Assembly: GCF_039555325.1 (NCBI RefSeq)
Contig: NZ_CP154608.1
Span: 1,922,001-1,986,000, forward strand
Source of the DNA: Sphingomicrobium sp. XHP0239
GTDB taxonomy: Bacteria; Pseudomonadota; Alphaproteobacteria; Sphingomonadales; Sphingomonadaceae
Direction: 5' to 3'
DNA length: 64,000 nucleotides
Part shown: in pieces, positions 11,855 to 21,219 of the stretch
Layout of the letters: each line of letters starts with the position of its first letter
How positions within the stretch are numbered: position 1 is the first letter of the stretch
The notes under the pieces: generated by a model
The model's database searches: none
Told to the model about the DNA's origin: nothing
Seen by the model: only the letters and a program-made list of their open reading frames with translations
Translations under genes and position numbers: made by a program

Positions 11855-13139
11855 GAATATCCTGTTGCTGGGTTCGGGCGGGCGCGAGGATGCGCTGGCA
11901 TGGCGACTTTCGCAATGTCCGAGCTGCGATCGGCTCGATGTCGCGCCCGGCAATCCGGGGATGGAGCGGTGGGCCGATGCGCTCCACGCCATCGACCTCG
12001 GGGACAATGACGCGATCCTCGCGCTGGCGAAAGAGGTCGCGGCCGACCTGGTGGTCGTGGGGCCGGAAGCGCCACTGGTGAACGGCATCGGCGATCGGCT
12101 GCGCGAAGATGGCATCGCCTGTTTCGGACCGGACGCCGCGCCCGCGCAACTGGAAGGCTCCAAGGGCTTCACCAAGCGGCTGTGCGACGAGGCGAACATT
12201 CCGACCGCCGCCTATCGCGAAACGGAAGGCGTCGACGCGGGGCTGGCGGCGCTCGAGGCGTTCGGGCTGCCGGTCGTGGTCAAGGCAGACGGGCTGGCGG
12301 GCGGCAAGGGCGTCACGGTCGCCTTCACCCGCGAGGATGCGGAAGCGGCGGTGCGCGAGGCGGGCGACGCGCCGCTGGTGATCGAGGAATTTCTGGCGGG
12401 CGAGGAGGCGAGCCTGTTCGCGCTGGTCGACGGATCGACGGTCCGTTTTCTCGCCAGCGCGCAGGACCACAAGCGCGTGGGCGAGGGCGACAAGGGTCCC
12501 AACACCGGCGGCATGGGGGCCTACAGCCCCGCGCCGATCCTGACCGAGGCGCTGATCGTCCGCTCGCTGGAGGAGATCGTTCAGCCGACCGCCGATGCGC
12601 TGGTCGCACGCGGCACGCCCTTTCGCGGCGTCCTCTATGCAGGGCTGATGCTGACCGACGAGGGCCCCAAGCTGATCGAATATAACGTCCGTTTCGGCGA
12701 TCCCGAATGCCAGGCGATCATGCCGCGCATCGCGGGCGACCTCGGCGAGACGCTTTATGCGGTCGCCAAGGGCGGGCTGGCCGCCGCTGATCCGCTGGGG
12801 CTGGAGCAGGCGAGCGTGATGACGATCGTCTATTGCGCCAAGGGTTACCCCGGCGAGGCGCGCAAGGGCGGGTGGATCGGCGGCCTCGAGGAAGCCGAAA
12901 AGGACAGCGCGATCGTCTTCCAGGCGGGCACGGCCCGGCGCGAAGACGGCGAACTGATCGCGAGCGGCGGGCGCGTGCTGGGCGTGACCGCGGCGGGCGC
13001 GACCATCGCCGATGCGCGCGTCGCGGCCTATCGCGCCGCCGACGCGATCGACTTCTCCGACGGCTTCTATCGCGGCGACATCGGCTGGCGCGAGCTCGAT
13101 CGCATGCGCGTCACGGGCGCGGGGGACGAGGAGGAATAG
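11853..13139 (+). CDS. purD: Phosphoribosylamine--glycine ligase
   Basis: PurD joins phosphoribosylamine and glycine with ATP to make GAR, step two of purine synthesis. The 428-residue protein starts with [19 protein letters not shown], carries the ATP-grasp core with [13 protein letters not shown], the signature [14 protein letters not shown], and the metal-binding [14 protein letters not shown]. Length is normal. GGGGGA lies five bases before the ATG at 11853. The start overlaps that of divergent xseA by two bases. Other purine genes are not in view. Confidence 0.96.
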   Translation: MNILLLGSGGREDALAWRLSQCPSCDRLDVAPGNPGMERWADALHAIDLGDNDAILALAKEVAADLVVVGPEAPLVNGIGDRLREDGIACFGPDAAPAQLEGSKGFTKRLCDEANIPTAAYRETEGVDAGLAALEAFGLPVVVKADGLAGGKGVTVAFTREDAEAAVREAGDAPLVIEEFLAGEEASLFALVDGSTVRFLASAQDHKRVGEGDKGPNTGGMGAYSPAPILTEALIVRSLEEIVQPTADALVARGTPFRGVLYAGLMLTDEGPKLIEYNVRFGDPECQAIMPRIAGDLGETLYAVAKGGLAAADPLGLEQASVMTIVYCAKGYPGEARKGGWIGGLEEAEKDSAIVFQAGTARREDGELIASGGRVLGVTAAGATIADARVAAYRAADAIDFSDGFYRGDIGWRELDRMRVTGAGDEEE

Positions 13140-13164
13140 GCGCCGTCGACAAGCCGGTGTCTCC

Positions 13165-13617
13165 ATGCCAGAACCGCATGCCATGAAAGCCCGTTTCGTC
13201 CTTCTCATCAGCGTCGTGCTGGTCGTCCTGGTCTCCGCCCTATGGCACGGGCCAATCGGCCGCGCCGCCGCGCGCTATACCGCCGAGACCGAGCAGCTGG
13301 TGCGGGCGAACCTCGATTATTACGAGATGCGCGACATCACCCCGTTCCTCGAACGCGAACCGCTGACCCGCCGCCTGTGGCTGGCGGGCGAAGCCAACGA
13401 TTTCCAGCGCGAGGAGCTGGCGCGGATCTTCACCGGACTGGATTCGGTGGATGACGTGCAATGGCTCAGCGAGGACGGGCGGCCCGTCCGGGGAACGCCC
13501 CTTCTGCCGATGATCGTGGAGGTCGAACTGGCCGGGCTGGCCGCGTTCGGCTTCGGCCTGCTGATCGGCTTCTTCCTGTTCGGGCGCCGCCGGCGGCCCG
13601 ACCGCTTCAACCTCTAG
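13165..13617 (+). CDS. Small two-helix membrane protein of unknown function
   Basis: This 150-residue protein has one hydrophobic helix at the N-terminus (about residues 9-27) and another near the C-terminus (about 116-137) that ends in FGRRRRPDRF, so a ~85-residue, acidic, helical segment is probably periplasmic. I recognise no family. It starts 25 bp after purD and stops 15 bp before the next small membrane protein, so the three may form one unit. ATG at 13183 gives a shorter version that starts right at the signal-like helix and is about as likely; neither start has a strong ribosome site. Confidence 0.65.
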   Translation: MPEPHAMKARFVLLISVVLVVLVSALWHGPIGRAAARYTAETEQLVRANLDYYEMRDITPFLEREPLTRRLWLAGEANDFQREELARIFTGLDSVDDVQWLSEDGRPVRGTPLLPMIVEVELAGLAAFGFGLLIGFFLFGRRRRPDRFNL

Positions 13618-13632
13618 TTTCCAGGATCCACC

Positions 13633-14142
13633 ATGCAAGAATTGCTCGAACTCTACTGGCCCGTGATCGTCGTCGCGCTCGTGATCGGCCTGATCGCCGC
13701 CTTCCTGATCTTCCGTCCCAAGCAGTCGGTGCGCCTGTCGCAGGACGAGGCACCCACGCGTCCGCACATGGCGGGGATCGATGACGGTCGCAGCGAGGAA
13801 GGCGATACGGTCGTCGACGCGGGCGCGGCCGGACTGACCGACGAACTGGGCCAGTTCATGCAGGCCGAGGTTCACGAGGAACTGCCCGGCGCGACCGGCG
13901 AACCCGACAATCTGAAGCGGTTGAAAGGTGTCGGCCCCAAGTTGGCGAGCATGCTCAACGGCATGGGGATCGTTCGATACGACCAGATCGCCGCGCTGAC
14001 GCCCGGCCAGCTGGCGGCGATCGACGACAAGCTCGGCGGCTTCAAGGGCCGGCTCCAGCGCGACAAGGTCATCGAGCAGGCGGGTTATCTCGCCCGCGGC
14101 GATACCGACGGCTACGAGGCCAAGTTCGGCAAGCTGTCCTAG
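13633..14142 (+). CDS. Membrane-anchored helix-hairpin-helix protein
   Basis: The 169-residue protein has a single N-terminal membrane helix (residues 7-28), a long acidic linker, and a C-terminal helix-hairpin-helix domain: LKRLKGVGPKLASMLNGMG, then YDQIAALTPGQLAAIDDKL. This domain also occurs fused to NADH dehydrogenase subunit E and to ribosomal protein L21 in some alphaproteobacteria, and is commonly taken for nucleic-acid binding, although a protein-protein role is possible. An anchor plus such a domain suggests something held at the inner membrane face. Its TAG stop shares the palindrome CTAG with the stop of the convergent gene. Confidence 0.75.
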   Translation: MQELLELYWPVIVVALVIGLIAAFLIFRPKQSVRLSQDEAPTRPHMAGIDDGRSEEGDTVVDAGAAGLTDELGQFMQAEVHEELPGATGEPDNLKRLKGVGPKLASMLNGMGIVRYDQIAALTPGQLAAIDDKLGGFKGRLQRDKVIEQAGYLARGDTDGYEAKFGKLS

Positions 14143-15470
14143 TCGCGATCGACCGGCGTCGGCTTGCGGCGCTTCTTCTTGGCGGGGCGGGCGATCAGCT
14201 TGTCGATCTTATGCCCGTCCATATCGACGACTTCGAACACCCAGCCCTGAAAGGCGAACTTCTCGCCCTCCACCGGCAGGCGCCGCAGCACCGCGAGCGC
14301 GAGGCCTGCGGCGGTCGAGAAATCGCGATCGTCCTCGATCTTCAGGTTGAGGTGGTTCGACAGCGTCTCGACGTTGGCCGCGCCCTCCACGAAGAAGCCG
14401 CCCGCCTCGCGCTTCTTGATCGGCTCGGGCTCGTCCTCGTCGTTGGCGAAGGTCCCCGCCAGCGCGGTGAGGATCGATCCCGGCGTCACAATGCCGTCGA
14501 GATGGCCATATTCGTCGTGGACGAGCGCGAGCGGCACCTCGGCCTCGCGCAGCACGTTCAATGCGTCCATCGCGTCCATGAGATCGGGGATGATCGGCGC
14601 CGGACGCGCGAGCGCGGTCAGATCGAGCGGGCGCCCGTCGAGCATGGCGTCGAGCAGGTCGCGCGCCGAGACGATCCCGATGATCTCGTCGACCGATCCG
14701 CGCGCTACCGGAAGGCGGCTGTGCGGCGTCTTCTCGAGGTCGGCGCGGATGTCCGCCGGGGTCGCGTCGGCCTCGAACCAGTCGATCTCGGTGCGCGGAG
14801 TCATGATCTCGCGCACCGGGCGGTCGGCCAGTCGCACGACCGAGGAAATGATGGCGCGTTCGGATTCCTCGAGCACGCCCGCCGACTGCGCCTCGGCAAC
14901 GACCATGTGCAGCTCCTCCGCCGTGACCGCGCTGTCGCTTTCGCGATTCATCCGGAACAGGCGGAAGATCAGCGCGCTCGTCTTGTCGAGCACCCAGACG
15001 AGCGGCGCGGTCAGCCGTGACAGGAACTGCATCGGCCGCGCGAGCACGACCGCGACGGGTTCGGGGTTCCGAAGCGCCAGTTGCTTGGGGACCAGTTCGC
15101 CGATGACGAGATTGACGTAGGTGACCAGCACGATGACGAGGCCGAAGCCCAGGGTCTCCGCCGTCTCGCTCCCCACGCCCAGAAGCTGGATCCGCTCGGC
15201 CACGGGGGAACCGAAGGTGGCGCCCGAATAGGCGCCCGCGCCGATACCGATGAGCGTGATGCCGATCTGCACGGTAGACAGGAAACGTCCTGGCTCGCCG
15301 ACGAGCGCTACGGCGGCGGCGGCGCCCTTCGACCCGTTTTCCGCCAGCCCGCGCAGCCGCGCCGGGCGCGACGATACGATCGCCAGTTCGCTCATCGCCA
15401 GCACGCCGTTGAGCATGACGAGGCCCATGAGGATGAAGACATCGAAGATGGGAAAGGGGGTTAGGGTCAT
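14139..15470 (-). CDS. Hemolysin-family (CorC/HlyC, CNNM-CBS) membrane protein
   Basis: The 443-residue protein has the order typical of the family: an N-terminal CNNM (DUF21) domain with three or four membrane helices (VFILMGLVMLNGVLAMSELA at the start), a CBS pair that begins after REIMTPRTEIDWFE and includes YGHLDGIVTP, and a C-terminal CorC_HlyC domain ending in a Lys/Arg-rich tail. Relatives act in magnesium or cobalt efflux; the old name hemolysin does not imply toxin activity. The ATG at 15470 is chosen because the first helix begins there. It converges with the helix-hairpin-helix gene, overlapping by four bases. Confidence 0.88.
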   Translation of the reverse strand: MTLTPFPIFDVFILMGLVMLNGVLAMSELAIVSSRPARLRGLAENGSKGAAAAVALVGEPGRFLSTVQIGITLIGIGAGAYSGATFGSPVAERIQLLGVGSETAETLGFGLVIVLVTYVNLVIGELVPKQLALRNPEPVAVVLARPMQFLSRLTAPLVWVLDKTSALIFRLFRMNRESDSAVTAEELHMVVAEAQSAGVLEESERAIISSVVRLADRPVREIMTPRTEIDWFEADATPADIRADLEKTPHSRLPVARGSVDEIIGIVSARDLLDAMLDGRPLDLTALARPAPIIPDLMDAMDALNVLREAEVPLALVHDEYGHLDGIVTPGSILTALAGTFANDEDEPEPIKKREAGGFFVEGAANVETLSNHLNLKIEDDRDFSTAAGLALAVLRRLPVEGEKFAFQGWVFEVVDMDGHKIDKLIARPAKKKRRKPTPVDRD

Positions 15471-15538
15471 GGATCCGAACCCCAGCCTTTGAACGCTTTG
15501 CGCCCACACGACAAGAGAATGCGTTCAGTTGCGGTTCC

Positions 15539-15564
15539 GGAACGAGCGCGCAGGACGCGTCGTG
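15539..15564 (+). promoter_or_regulatory. Possible EcfG-type general-stress promoter
   Basis: GGAAC at 15539-15543 and CGTG at 15561-15564, 17 bp apart, come close to the alphaproteobacterial EcfG consensus GGAAC-N16/17-CGTT, one base off in the second box. The site is 63 bp before the OmpA-type lipoprotein gene. Confidence 0.3.
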
Positions 15565-15627
15565 GAACTTCGGCGGCCCACACGACTTTGATGGCCGACA
15601 GTTTAAGATAAGGAAGGGATTAACCCC

Positions 15628-16317
15628 ATGACGAACCTGAAGAAAAAAATGACGGCCATCGCGGTGGTCGCGGCGTTCGGAACCACCGGTTGCGCCACCG
15701 GGATCACCGGCGACAACATCAATTCCACCGAAGGCATCGTCGGCGCGGGTGCGGGCGGCGTGCTCGGCTATCTGCTCGGCGACATTCTGGGCGGACGCAA
15801 TGACCGGACCGCGCGGATCATCGGCGCGGGCGTCGGCGCGGTCGCCGGCGGTGCGGTCGGCGCCTACATGGACCGGCAACAGGAAGAAATGCGCCGCGCC
15901 ACCGAAGGCACCGGCGTCGACGTCATCCGCGATGGCGACGAACTGATCGTCCGCATGCCGTCGAACGTCACCTTCCCCGTCGACAGCTCCACGATCCAGC
16001 CCGGCTTCCAGGCCACGCTGGACCAGTTGGCGCAGACGATGGCGACCTACGATTCGACCTACATCGATGTGCTCGGCCACACCGACAGCACGGGTTCCGA
16101 CAGCTACAATCAGGCGCTGTCCGAACGTCGTGCCAATGCGGTCTCGCAGTATCTGTCGAGCCGCGGCGTCAACGGCGCCCGGATCGCGACCCGCGGCTAT
16201 GGCGAGATGCAGCCGATCGCGTCCAACGAAACGACCGAGGGCCGTGCGCAGAACCGCCGCGTGGAAATCAAGGTCGTTCCGGTCACGCAGAACGACCTGC
16301 AGGAAGCCGGCTACTAA
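15628..16317 (+). CDS. OmpA-family outer-membrane lipoprotein with glycine zipper
   Basis: The 229-residue protein carries a lipoprotein-type signal peptide with Cys22 in GTTGCATG, a glycine-zipper membrane-spanning stretch (IVGAGAGGVLGYLLGDILGG, and IIGAGVGAVAGGAVGAYM), and a C-terminal OmpA domain (about residues 95-220) with GHTDSTGSDSYNQALSERRA and the NRRVEIKV end that bind meso-diaminopimelate of peptidoglycan. It should tie the outer membrane to the cell wall, as YiaD-like proteins do. The lipobox is slightly unusual (Thr at -3). GGAAGGG precedes the ATG, and a strong terminator follows. Confidence 0.9.
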   Translation: MTNLKKKMTAIAVVAAFGTTGCATGITGDNINSTEGIVGAGAGGVLGYLLGDILGGRNDRTARIIGAGVGAVAGGAVGAYMDRQQEEMRRATEGTGVDVIRDGDELIVRMPSNVTFPVDSSTIQPGFQATLDQLAQTMATYDSTYIDVLGHTDSTGSDSYNQALSERRANAVSQYLSSRGVNGARIATRGYGEMQPIASNETTEGRAQNRRVEIKVVPVTQNDLQEAGY

Positions 16318-16344
16318 GCCTCGGCCTGCACTGTCTAGAAACGA

Positions 16345-16380
16345 AGCGCCCTCGGCAGCGATGCCGGGGGCGTTTTTTTT
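16345..16380 (+). terminator. Rho-independent terminator of the OmpA-type gene
   Basis: CGCCCTCGGCA pairs with TGCCGGGGGCG around a GCGA loop and is followed by eight T. Confidence 0.85.
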
Positions 16381-16420
16381 GTAGGTACGGTCGGCGACCC
16401 CCGGAGCGGGGCGTCGGCCG

Positions 16421-16879
16421 CTAGCGACGGTCGCGAAAGAAGGTGCGCAGCAACTCGGCGGCCTGATCCTCGCCGAGCCCGGCATCGACCTGAGGGCGGT
16501 GGTGGCAGGTCGGCTGCCCGAAAACGCGCGGGCCATGAAGCACCGCGCCGCCTTTGGGATCGGAAGCGGCGAAGTGGAGACGGCCGATGCGGGCGGTGGC
16601 GATCGCGCCCGCGCACATCGCGCACGGCTCGAGTGTGACCCACATCGTGCAATCGTCGAGCCGCGAGGTCTCCAGGTGTCTTCCCGCCGCGCGCAGCGCC
16701 ACGATTTCCGCATGGGCGGTGGGATCCGCATCGGTGCGCATTCGGTTGATGCCCTCTCCCACGACGTGTCCATCGGGCGCGCAGACCACCGCCCCCACCG
16801 GCACCTCGCCTCGAGCGGCAGCGTCCTCGGCAAGCGCTAGCGCACGCCGCATCGGATCGGGAAGGGGAAAGACGCTCAT
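16421..16879 (-). CDS. tadA: tRNA adenosine(34) deaminase / nucleoside deaminase
   Basis: TadA converts adenosine 34 to inosine in tRNA-Arg(ACG), needed to read CGN codons. The 152-residue protein has the zinc-deaminase signature HAE (residues 56-58, with catalytic Glu58) and PCAMC (85-89), and the N-terminal ALALAEDAAARGEVPVGAVV typical of the family. Length is normal. The gene stands alone between a terminator and a small membrane protein gene, all on the minus strand side. Confidence 0.92.
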   Translation of the reverse strand: MSVFPLPDPMRRALALAEDAAARGEVPVGAVVCAPDGHVVGEGINRMRTDADPTAHAEIVALRAAGRHLETSRLDDCTMWVTLEPCAMCAGAIATARIGRLHFAASDPKGGAVLHGPRVFGQPTCHHRPQVDAGLGEDQAAELLRTFFRDRR

Positions 16880-16945
16880 GGGAAGCGGCTAGCGCTCCGG
16901 CATCGCCCTGTCACGATCAGGAAACCTGCTAGGGCCTCTGCGCCG

Positions 16946-17353
16946 TCAGGGCTGCGCGGGCCGTGCGGGACCGCGCGGTCGAGCGGGGCCAGAGACGGCA
17001 TCGTCGTTGCCCGCGCTCCCGTCATCCGAGACGGTGGCGGTTTCTTCCTGCTGCGACGTGCCATCGTCCTGGTTAGCGGAACGGATCGAGGTATCGGTGG
17101 GGGGCCCGTCGGCTTCTTCCGCAGTCGCCCGCGCTTCGTCCTCGCCCGGCGTGACGCTGCCGGTCTCCACGTCGAAGCCCGGGCCCTTGCCGCCGACGTC
17201 GTCGAGATCCACCTGCCGATCGACCACGGTCTCGACCTCGCTCGGTCCGAACAGATTCAGGGTCGCAGCCGCCACGATGACGACGATGATCAGAATTCCG
17301 ATGGCGAGAACCGCACGCAAATTAAGTCTCCGTTGAAGATGTCGGTTTGACAA
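16946..17353 (-). CDS. Single-pass membrane protein with acidic, disordered tail
   Basis: The 135-residue protein has a basic start (RHLQRRLNLR), one hydrophobic helix (about residues 13-32) and then ~100 residues rich in Asp, Glu, Thr, Ser, Gly and finally Pro-Ala-Arg repeats. This points to an inner-membrane protein with a flexible periplasmic tail. No family is recognised. It lies 66 bp upstream of tadA on the same strand and could be co-transcribed. Biased composition is the main warning, but the start, the helix and the codon use look genuine. Confidence 0.55.
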   Translation of the reverse strand: MSNRHLQRRLNLRAVLAIGILIIVVIVAAATLNLFGPSEVETVVDRQVDLDDVGGKGPGFDVETGSVTPGEDEARATAEEADGPPTDTSIRSANQDDGTSQQEETATVSDDGSAGNDDAVSGPARPRGPARPAQP

Positions 17354-17416
17354 CGTCGGGGTAACTGTCGGGTTTCAGACAGTTTTGCCAGAGGGGGTCG
17401 TTCCGGGGCGAATCGG

Positions 17417-17445
17417 TTGACTGTCGCGACGCCGCGAGGTAACGG
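17417..17445 (+). promoter_or_regulatory. Possible sigma-70-type promoter for rpmB
   Basis: TTGACT at 17417-17422 with TAACGG 17 bp further (17440-17445), 58 bp before rpmB. The -35 box is good, the -10 box weak. Confidence 0.35.
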
Positions 17446-17503
17446 AGCGCGCTTTAGTGGGCTGCCGAACGGGCGGCCCCTCACCGCTTGATGGGAAAAG
17501 ATT

Positions 17504-17803
17504 ATGTCGCGCGTCTGCGAACTGACCGGCAAGGGCCGGCTGGTGGGCAACAATGTGAGCCACGCCAACAACAAGACCAAGCGGGTGTTCCTGCCCAACC
17601 TCCAGAACGTGACCTTGCTCTCGGAGGCCCTCGATCGCCGCGTGAAGATGCGCGTGTCGACGAACGGGCTGCGCTCGGTCGAACATAATGGCGGGCTCGA
17701 TAACTGGCTGCTGAAGACCAAGGCCGAGAAGCTGTCGCCCAAGGCCGCCAAGCTGAAGCGCGAAATCGCCAAGGCCAAGAAGGCCGCCGACACCGACGCC
17801 TAG
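17504..17803 (+). CDS. rpmB: 50S ribosomal protein L28
   Basis: L28 is a small protein of the large ribosomal subunit. The 99-residue sequence begins [20 protein letters not shown] and includes [13 protein letters not shown] and the basic, Lys-rich C-terminus common in alphaproteobacteria. It is a single gene; its TAG stop shares CTAG with the convergent phytase-like gene. Proximity to the phytase-like gene and cobT/cobS is a recurring alphaproteobacterial arrangement. Confidence 0.97.
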   Translation: MSRVCELTGKGRLVGNNVSHANNKTKRVFLPNLQNVTLLSEALDRRVKMRVSTNGLRSVEHNGGLDNWLLKTKAEKLSPKAAKLKREIAKAKKAADTDA

Positions 17804-18747
17804 TCGGATGACGGGGCGACAGGGCGGTTGACACCGGCGTCGCCGAACGGCCAGCCTCCCTCGGGAACATCGTAGCGCACCAGCAGCGACCGCTGCGGCG
17901 GGCGCGCGTTGTCGTCGGTGACGATCCACACTTCGTGGCCACCGCCCGTCCGCTCGCGAATCGCGATCCCCTCGGCATTGTCGGTCCAGCTGAGGCCCAG
18001 CGGATAGGCGGGTCTCCCGGCGACAAGATCGCCGCCCGGCGTGATCGACAGCGTCGAGACGGACGCGCGAAACCCGCCGATCCCGAACCCGCGCTGCAGA
18101 AGAAGGCCGTCGCGGCGACCGGGCCAACGCGCGGCGCCCGTGGGAGCGTCGACCGACCCGCGGATGCCGCGCGGCGCGAGGCGCCCGTCGCGAAAGACCG
18201 CCGCCTGCCGCCCATCTTCCCCGATCGCGAACAATTCCGAACCCGTGTCGAACAGTGCCTCGGCACCCCGATTGCCGCGCGCGAAGCCCGGCAAAGCGAA
18301 CCGCTGCGCCGGCTGTCCCCCCTGCCGCAACAGGATAGGTGTGCCTTCATAGGCGACGAAGGCCGCACCGCCGCGCACCGCGAGCGCCTCGGCATCCTGA
18401 TAGGGGCTGTCGGGGTCAATCATGCGCACCGCCGCCTCGCTCGGCCCCTCGCAGCCGAAGGGGAAGAAGCGCACCATCAACCCGTTGTCCGATACGGCGA
18501 CCAGAGCATCGCCGTCGAATGCCAGTCCCGACAGACCTCGAAAGGCGATGTCGTGCCCGCGCAGTTGCCACGCACCACTCAGAATCCAGCCCGGCGGCGC
18601 GTCGGGGTCGAGATCGACGGGAACGAGTTCGCTCGAGAAGGCCTGCGGCGGGACCGGGTCGACCGGAATGCGCGCCAACTGGCGGTCTGCAGCCAGGACG
18701 AAGAACGCCACCAGAGCGCACCCCGCATATGTGAACGGTAGCTGCAT
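17800..18747 (-). CDS. Exported esterase-like / phytase-like beta-propeller protein
   Basis: A 315-residue protein with an N-terminal signal or anchor helix (about residues 5-20) and a beta-propeller-type body with [40 protein letters not shown] and [24 protein letters not shown]. These are hallmarks of the 'esterase-like activity of phytase' family, whose natural substrates are poorly known. It probably acts in the periplasm. It converges with rpmB (four-base overlap) and lies downstream of cobT on the same strand, but a hairpin between the two suggests separate transcription. Confidence 0.85.
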   Translation of the reverse strand: MQLPFTYAGCALVAFFVLAADRQLARIPVDPVPPQAFSSELVPVDLDPDAPPGWILSGAWQLRGHDIAFRGLSGLAFDGDALVAVSDNGLMVRFFPFGCEGPSEAAVRMIDPDSPYQDAEALAVRGGAAFVAYEGTPILLRQGGQPAQRFALPGFARGNRGAEALFDTGSELFAIGEDGRQAAVFRDGRLAPRGIRGSVDAPTGAARWPGRRDGLLLQRGFGIGGFRASVSTLSITPGGDLVAGRPAYPLGLSWTDNAEGIAIRERTGGGHEVWIVTDDNARPPQRSLLVRYDVPEGGWPFGDAGVNRPVAPSSD

Positions 18748-18854
18748 CTATTATTCAGCCCTTAAAAACCGCGAATCACCTATAAGTATCTTTAACGACA
18801 AGGTTTTTCCCCTTTTTTCCTTGTCACGGAAACCCTCGCGTCGCGTAACGAGGG

Positions 18855-18882
18855 GGGCCCGGTACCGAGAGGTGCCGGGCCC
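18855..18882. terminator. Strong hairpin between cobT and the phytase-like gene
   Basis: GGGCCCGGTACC pairs with GGTGCCGGGCCC around a GAGA loop. It begins 17 bp after the cobT stop on the minus strand. No clean T run follows on the minus strand (a short ATTTTG follows on the plus strand), so it may act as a terminator or as an RNA-stabilising stem. Confidence 0.5.
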
Positions 18883-18898
18883 ATTTTGTTTGGGGATC

Positions 18899-20716
18899 TC
18901 ACCGCATCTCGAAGTCGAAAAGCCCGGCGAGCTGTTCGATCAGCGCGCCGCCCAGCTGGTCGGCGTCCATGATGGTGACCGCCCGCGCGTAGTACCGGGT
19001 GACGTCGTGCCCGATCCCGATCGCCGCCAGTTCGACGGGCGACTTGGTCTCGATCCAGTCGATCACCTGCCGCAGGTGGCTTTCCAGATAGGTGCCCGAA
19101 TTGGCCGAACCGGTGCTGTCGTCGACGGGCGCGCCGTCGGAAATGACCATCAGGATGCGCCGTTCCTCGGGCCGTGCGATCAGTCGCTGGTGCGCCCAGA
19201 CGAGGGCCTCGCCGTCGATATTCTCCTTGAGCAGCCCCTCGCGCATCATCAGCCCCATCGGGCGGCGCGCGTGGCGATAGGGTTCGTCGGCTTTCTTGTA
19301 GACGATGTGCCGAAGGTCGTTGAGCCGTCCGGGGTTCGGAGGACAGCCCGCCGCGCGCCAGTCCTCGCGGGACAAGCCGCCTTTCCAAGCGCGCGTGGTA
19401 AATCCGAGAATCTCCGATTTCACGCCGCACCGTTCGAGCGTGCGCGTCATAATGTCGGCACAGATCGCCGCGATCGAAATGGGACGCCCGCGCATCGACC
19501 CCGAATTGTCGATCAGCAGGCTGACGACGGTATCCTTGAAATCGGTTTCGCGCTCGATCTTGTAGGAAAGGTTGTGCGTGGGGCTGACCACCACGCGCGC
19601 CAGCCGCGCCGCGTCCAGCAGCCCCTCTTCCTGATCGAAGGCCCAGCTGCGCGCCTGCTGCGCCATCAGCCGGCGCTGGAGACGGTTGGCGAGCCGCGTG
19701 ACCACGCCCGCCAGCCCGGCCATCTGATTGTCCAGATAGGTGCGCAGCCGGTCGAGCTCCTCGGGGTCGCACAATTCCTCGGCATGGACGATCTCGTCGT
19801 GGGCGGTGGTGAAGACGCGGTAGCCTTCGCTCGGTGCCTGCGCCCAGTCGGGGCGCCCCGCCTGCCGCGGGGTTTCGCCCTGTTCGGCGTCCTCGCCCAT
19901 GTCTTCGGGCAGGTCGCTCTCGTCCATCTCCGCGCTGCCGTCGGTATCGCCCTCGTCCTCCTGCGGACGTTGTTCGGGATCGCCGTCGTCGTCGCCGGCG
20001 TCGTCGTTCTCCTCGCCTTCGTCTTCGCTGTCTTGTCCTTCGGGATCGCTGTCCTCGTCCTCCTCGTCGGGATCCTCCGCCTCGCCGTCGTCATCGTCGA
20101 GCGTGAAGTCGAGATCCTCGAGGATTCGGCGGATGACCTGCGCGAAGGCCGCCTGGTCCTCGACCCCCTCGGCCAATGCGTCGAGACTGTTTCCCGCTTT
20201 CGCCTCGACCGTGTCGCGGACCAGGTCGACGCGCGCCTCCGCCACCTTGGGCGGGGCCTTGCCGGTCAAGCGCTCGCGCGCGATCAGCCCCAGCGCGACC
20301 TCGAGCGGCACCTCCTCCGCGCTGCGGGCGCGCATCAGCGCGCTGGCCCGGACCCGCGCGGTCGCATGCGCGTCGAGATTGGCGGCAACGCCCGGAAACT
20401 CGGCAGCGCCCAGAGCCTCGACCCGCGCGGTTTCCAGCGCGTCGTAGATCGCCCTCGCCTCCAGATCGGTCGGAGCGCGGGAGGAATGCATGGCCCGATC
20501 GTGCAGCCGCGCCTTCAGCGCCAGCGCATCGGCGGCGCCCCGTGCCTCGGCGACCGGACCCGCCGCCAGGTCGGGACCGGGGGACGGCACGCGTCCCTCG
20601 CTCGCCGGACGGCCCGCTTCGGCGAAACTGATCTCCAGCGCCTCGTCGCGCGCCAACGCCCGCGCCGCGCCGGTCAGCGCACGGCGAAACTTGTCGAGGG
20701 TATCGGGTTGCGGCAT
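18899..20716 (-). CDS. cobT: Cobaltochelatase subunit CobT
   Basis: CobT pairs with the AAA+ ATPase CobS to drive CobN-type metal chelatases in aerobic cobalamin synthesis. The 605-residue protein has an N-terminal helical domain (1-205), a long Asp/Glu linker (about 207-280), and a C-terminal von Willebrand A domain whose metal site DNSGS is at residues 403-407. Length is normal. The partner cobS lies upstream on the same strand, separated by a small gene on the other strand. No cobN or other cobalamin gene is in the window, so the chelatase target is open. Confidence 0.93.
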   Translation of the reverse strand: MPQPDTLDKFRRALTGAARALARDEALEISFAEAGRPASEGRVPSPGPDLAAGPVAEARGAADALALKARLHDRAMHSSRAPTDLEARAIYDALETARVEALGAAEFPGVAANLDAHATARVRASALMRARSAEEVPLEVALGLIARERLTGKAPPKVAEARVDLVRDTVEAKAGNSLDALAEGVEDQAAFAQVIRRILEDLDFTLDDDDGEAEDPDEEDEDSDPEGQDSEDEGEENDDAGDDDGDPEQRPQEDEGDTDGSAEMDESDLPEDMGEDAEQGETPRQAGRPDWAQAPSEGYRVFTTAHDEIVHAEELCDPEELDRLRTYLDNQMAGLAGVVTRLANRLQRRLMAQQARSWAFDQEEGLLDAARLARVVVSPTHNLSYKIERETDFKDTVVSLLIDNSGSMRGRPISIAAICADIMTRTLERCGVKSEILGFTTRAWKGGLSREDWRAAGCPPNPGRLNDLRHIVYKKADEPYRHARRPMGLMMREGLLKENIDGEALVWAHQRLIARPEERRILMVISDGAPVDDSTGSANSGTYLESHLRQVIDWIETKSPVELAAIGIGHDVTRYYARAVTIMDADQLGGALIEQLAGLFDFEMR

Positions 20717-20772
20717 GGTCTCGACATGGCGGCGAGGCGCCGGGATGGCAAGCCGACGGGGGACGACAGACG

Positions 20773-21219
20773 ATGAACTTCTTTACCCGTGCCCGCAGGG
20801 AGGCCACTCGGATACGCAGCCTCGGCACCGCGGCCAACCGCCAGATCAACCGCAGCAGCTACTATACCGACCGCGAGATCGAAGCCTCGATCCAGGCGCT
20901 GAACATCTTTTTCGGCGCGGTGATCGGAATCTCGCTCGCGGGGATCGAAGAGGTACCGATGATCTCCTACCTCGCGATCCTGGTGATGACCGCGGCGGTG
21001 GTGATGATGATCCTGATGGTCTCCAATTCGCACCGGCGGCTGTGGCACGCGGTCAGCATGGTGACGGTACTCGGGCTTCTCTGGTGGGTGGCCGAAATCG
21101 ATCCCGCCGACAGCGCGTTCATCGACGACATGCCCGACCGGCTGCTCCCCACGCTCACCGTGTGGGCGGCGATGGCGCTCCTGACCGAATTCGCCCCCCG
21201 GGTGAGTCCCGAAGACTAG
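20773..21219 (+). CDS. Small multi-pass membrane protein of unknown function
   Basis: The 148-residue protein begins with a basic cytoplasmic stretch ([13 protein letters not shown]), then three or four hydrophobic helices: about residues 45-60, 64-84, 92-106 and 125-140, ending in a short acidic tail. No known motif. It sits on the opposite strand between cobS and cobT, dividing a pair that is normally contiguous, and its TAG stop shares CTAG with the cobS stop. Whether it is tied to chelatase function or simply inserted cannot be told. Confidence 0.7.
   Translation: MNFFTRARREATRIRSLGTAANRQINRSSYYTDREIEASIQALNIFFGAVIGISLAGIEEVPMISYLAILVMTAAVVMMILMVSNSHRRLWHAVSMVTVLGLLWWVAEIDPADSAFIDDMPDRLLPTLTVWAAMALLTEFAPRVSPED

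Noticed and set aside
14209..16833. An 874-codon open frame on the minus strand across three genes
   Set aside because: It overlaps the hemolysin-family gene, the OmpA-type gene and tadA out of frame; composition is that of a shadow frame.
19880..20110. Repeat-like GA-rich tract as a possible simple repeat or fragile element
   Set aside because: It encodes the acidic linker expected in CobT and is not a perfect tandem repeat.
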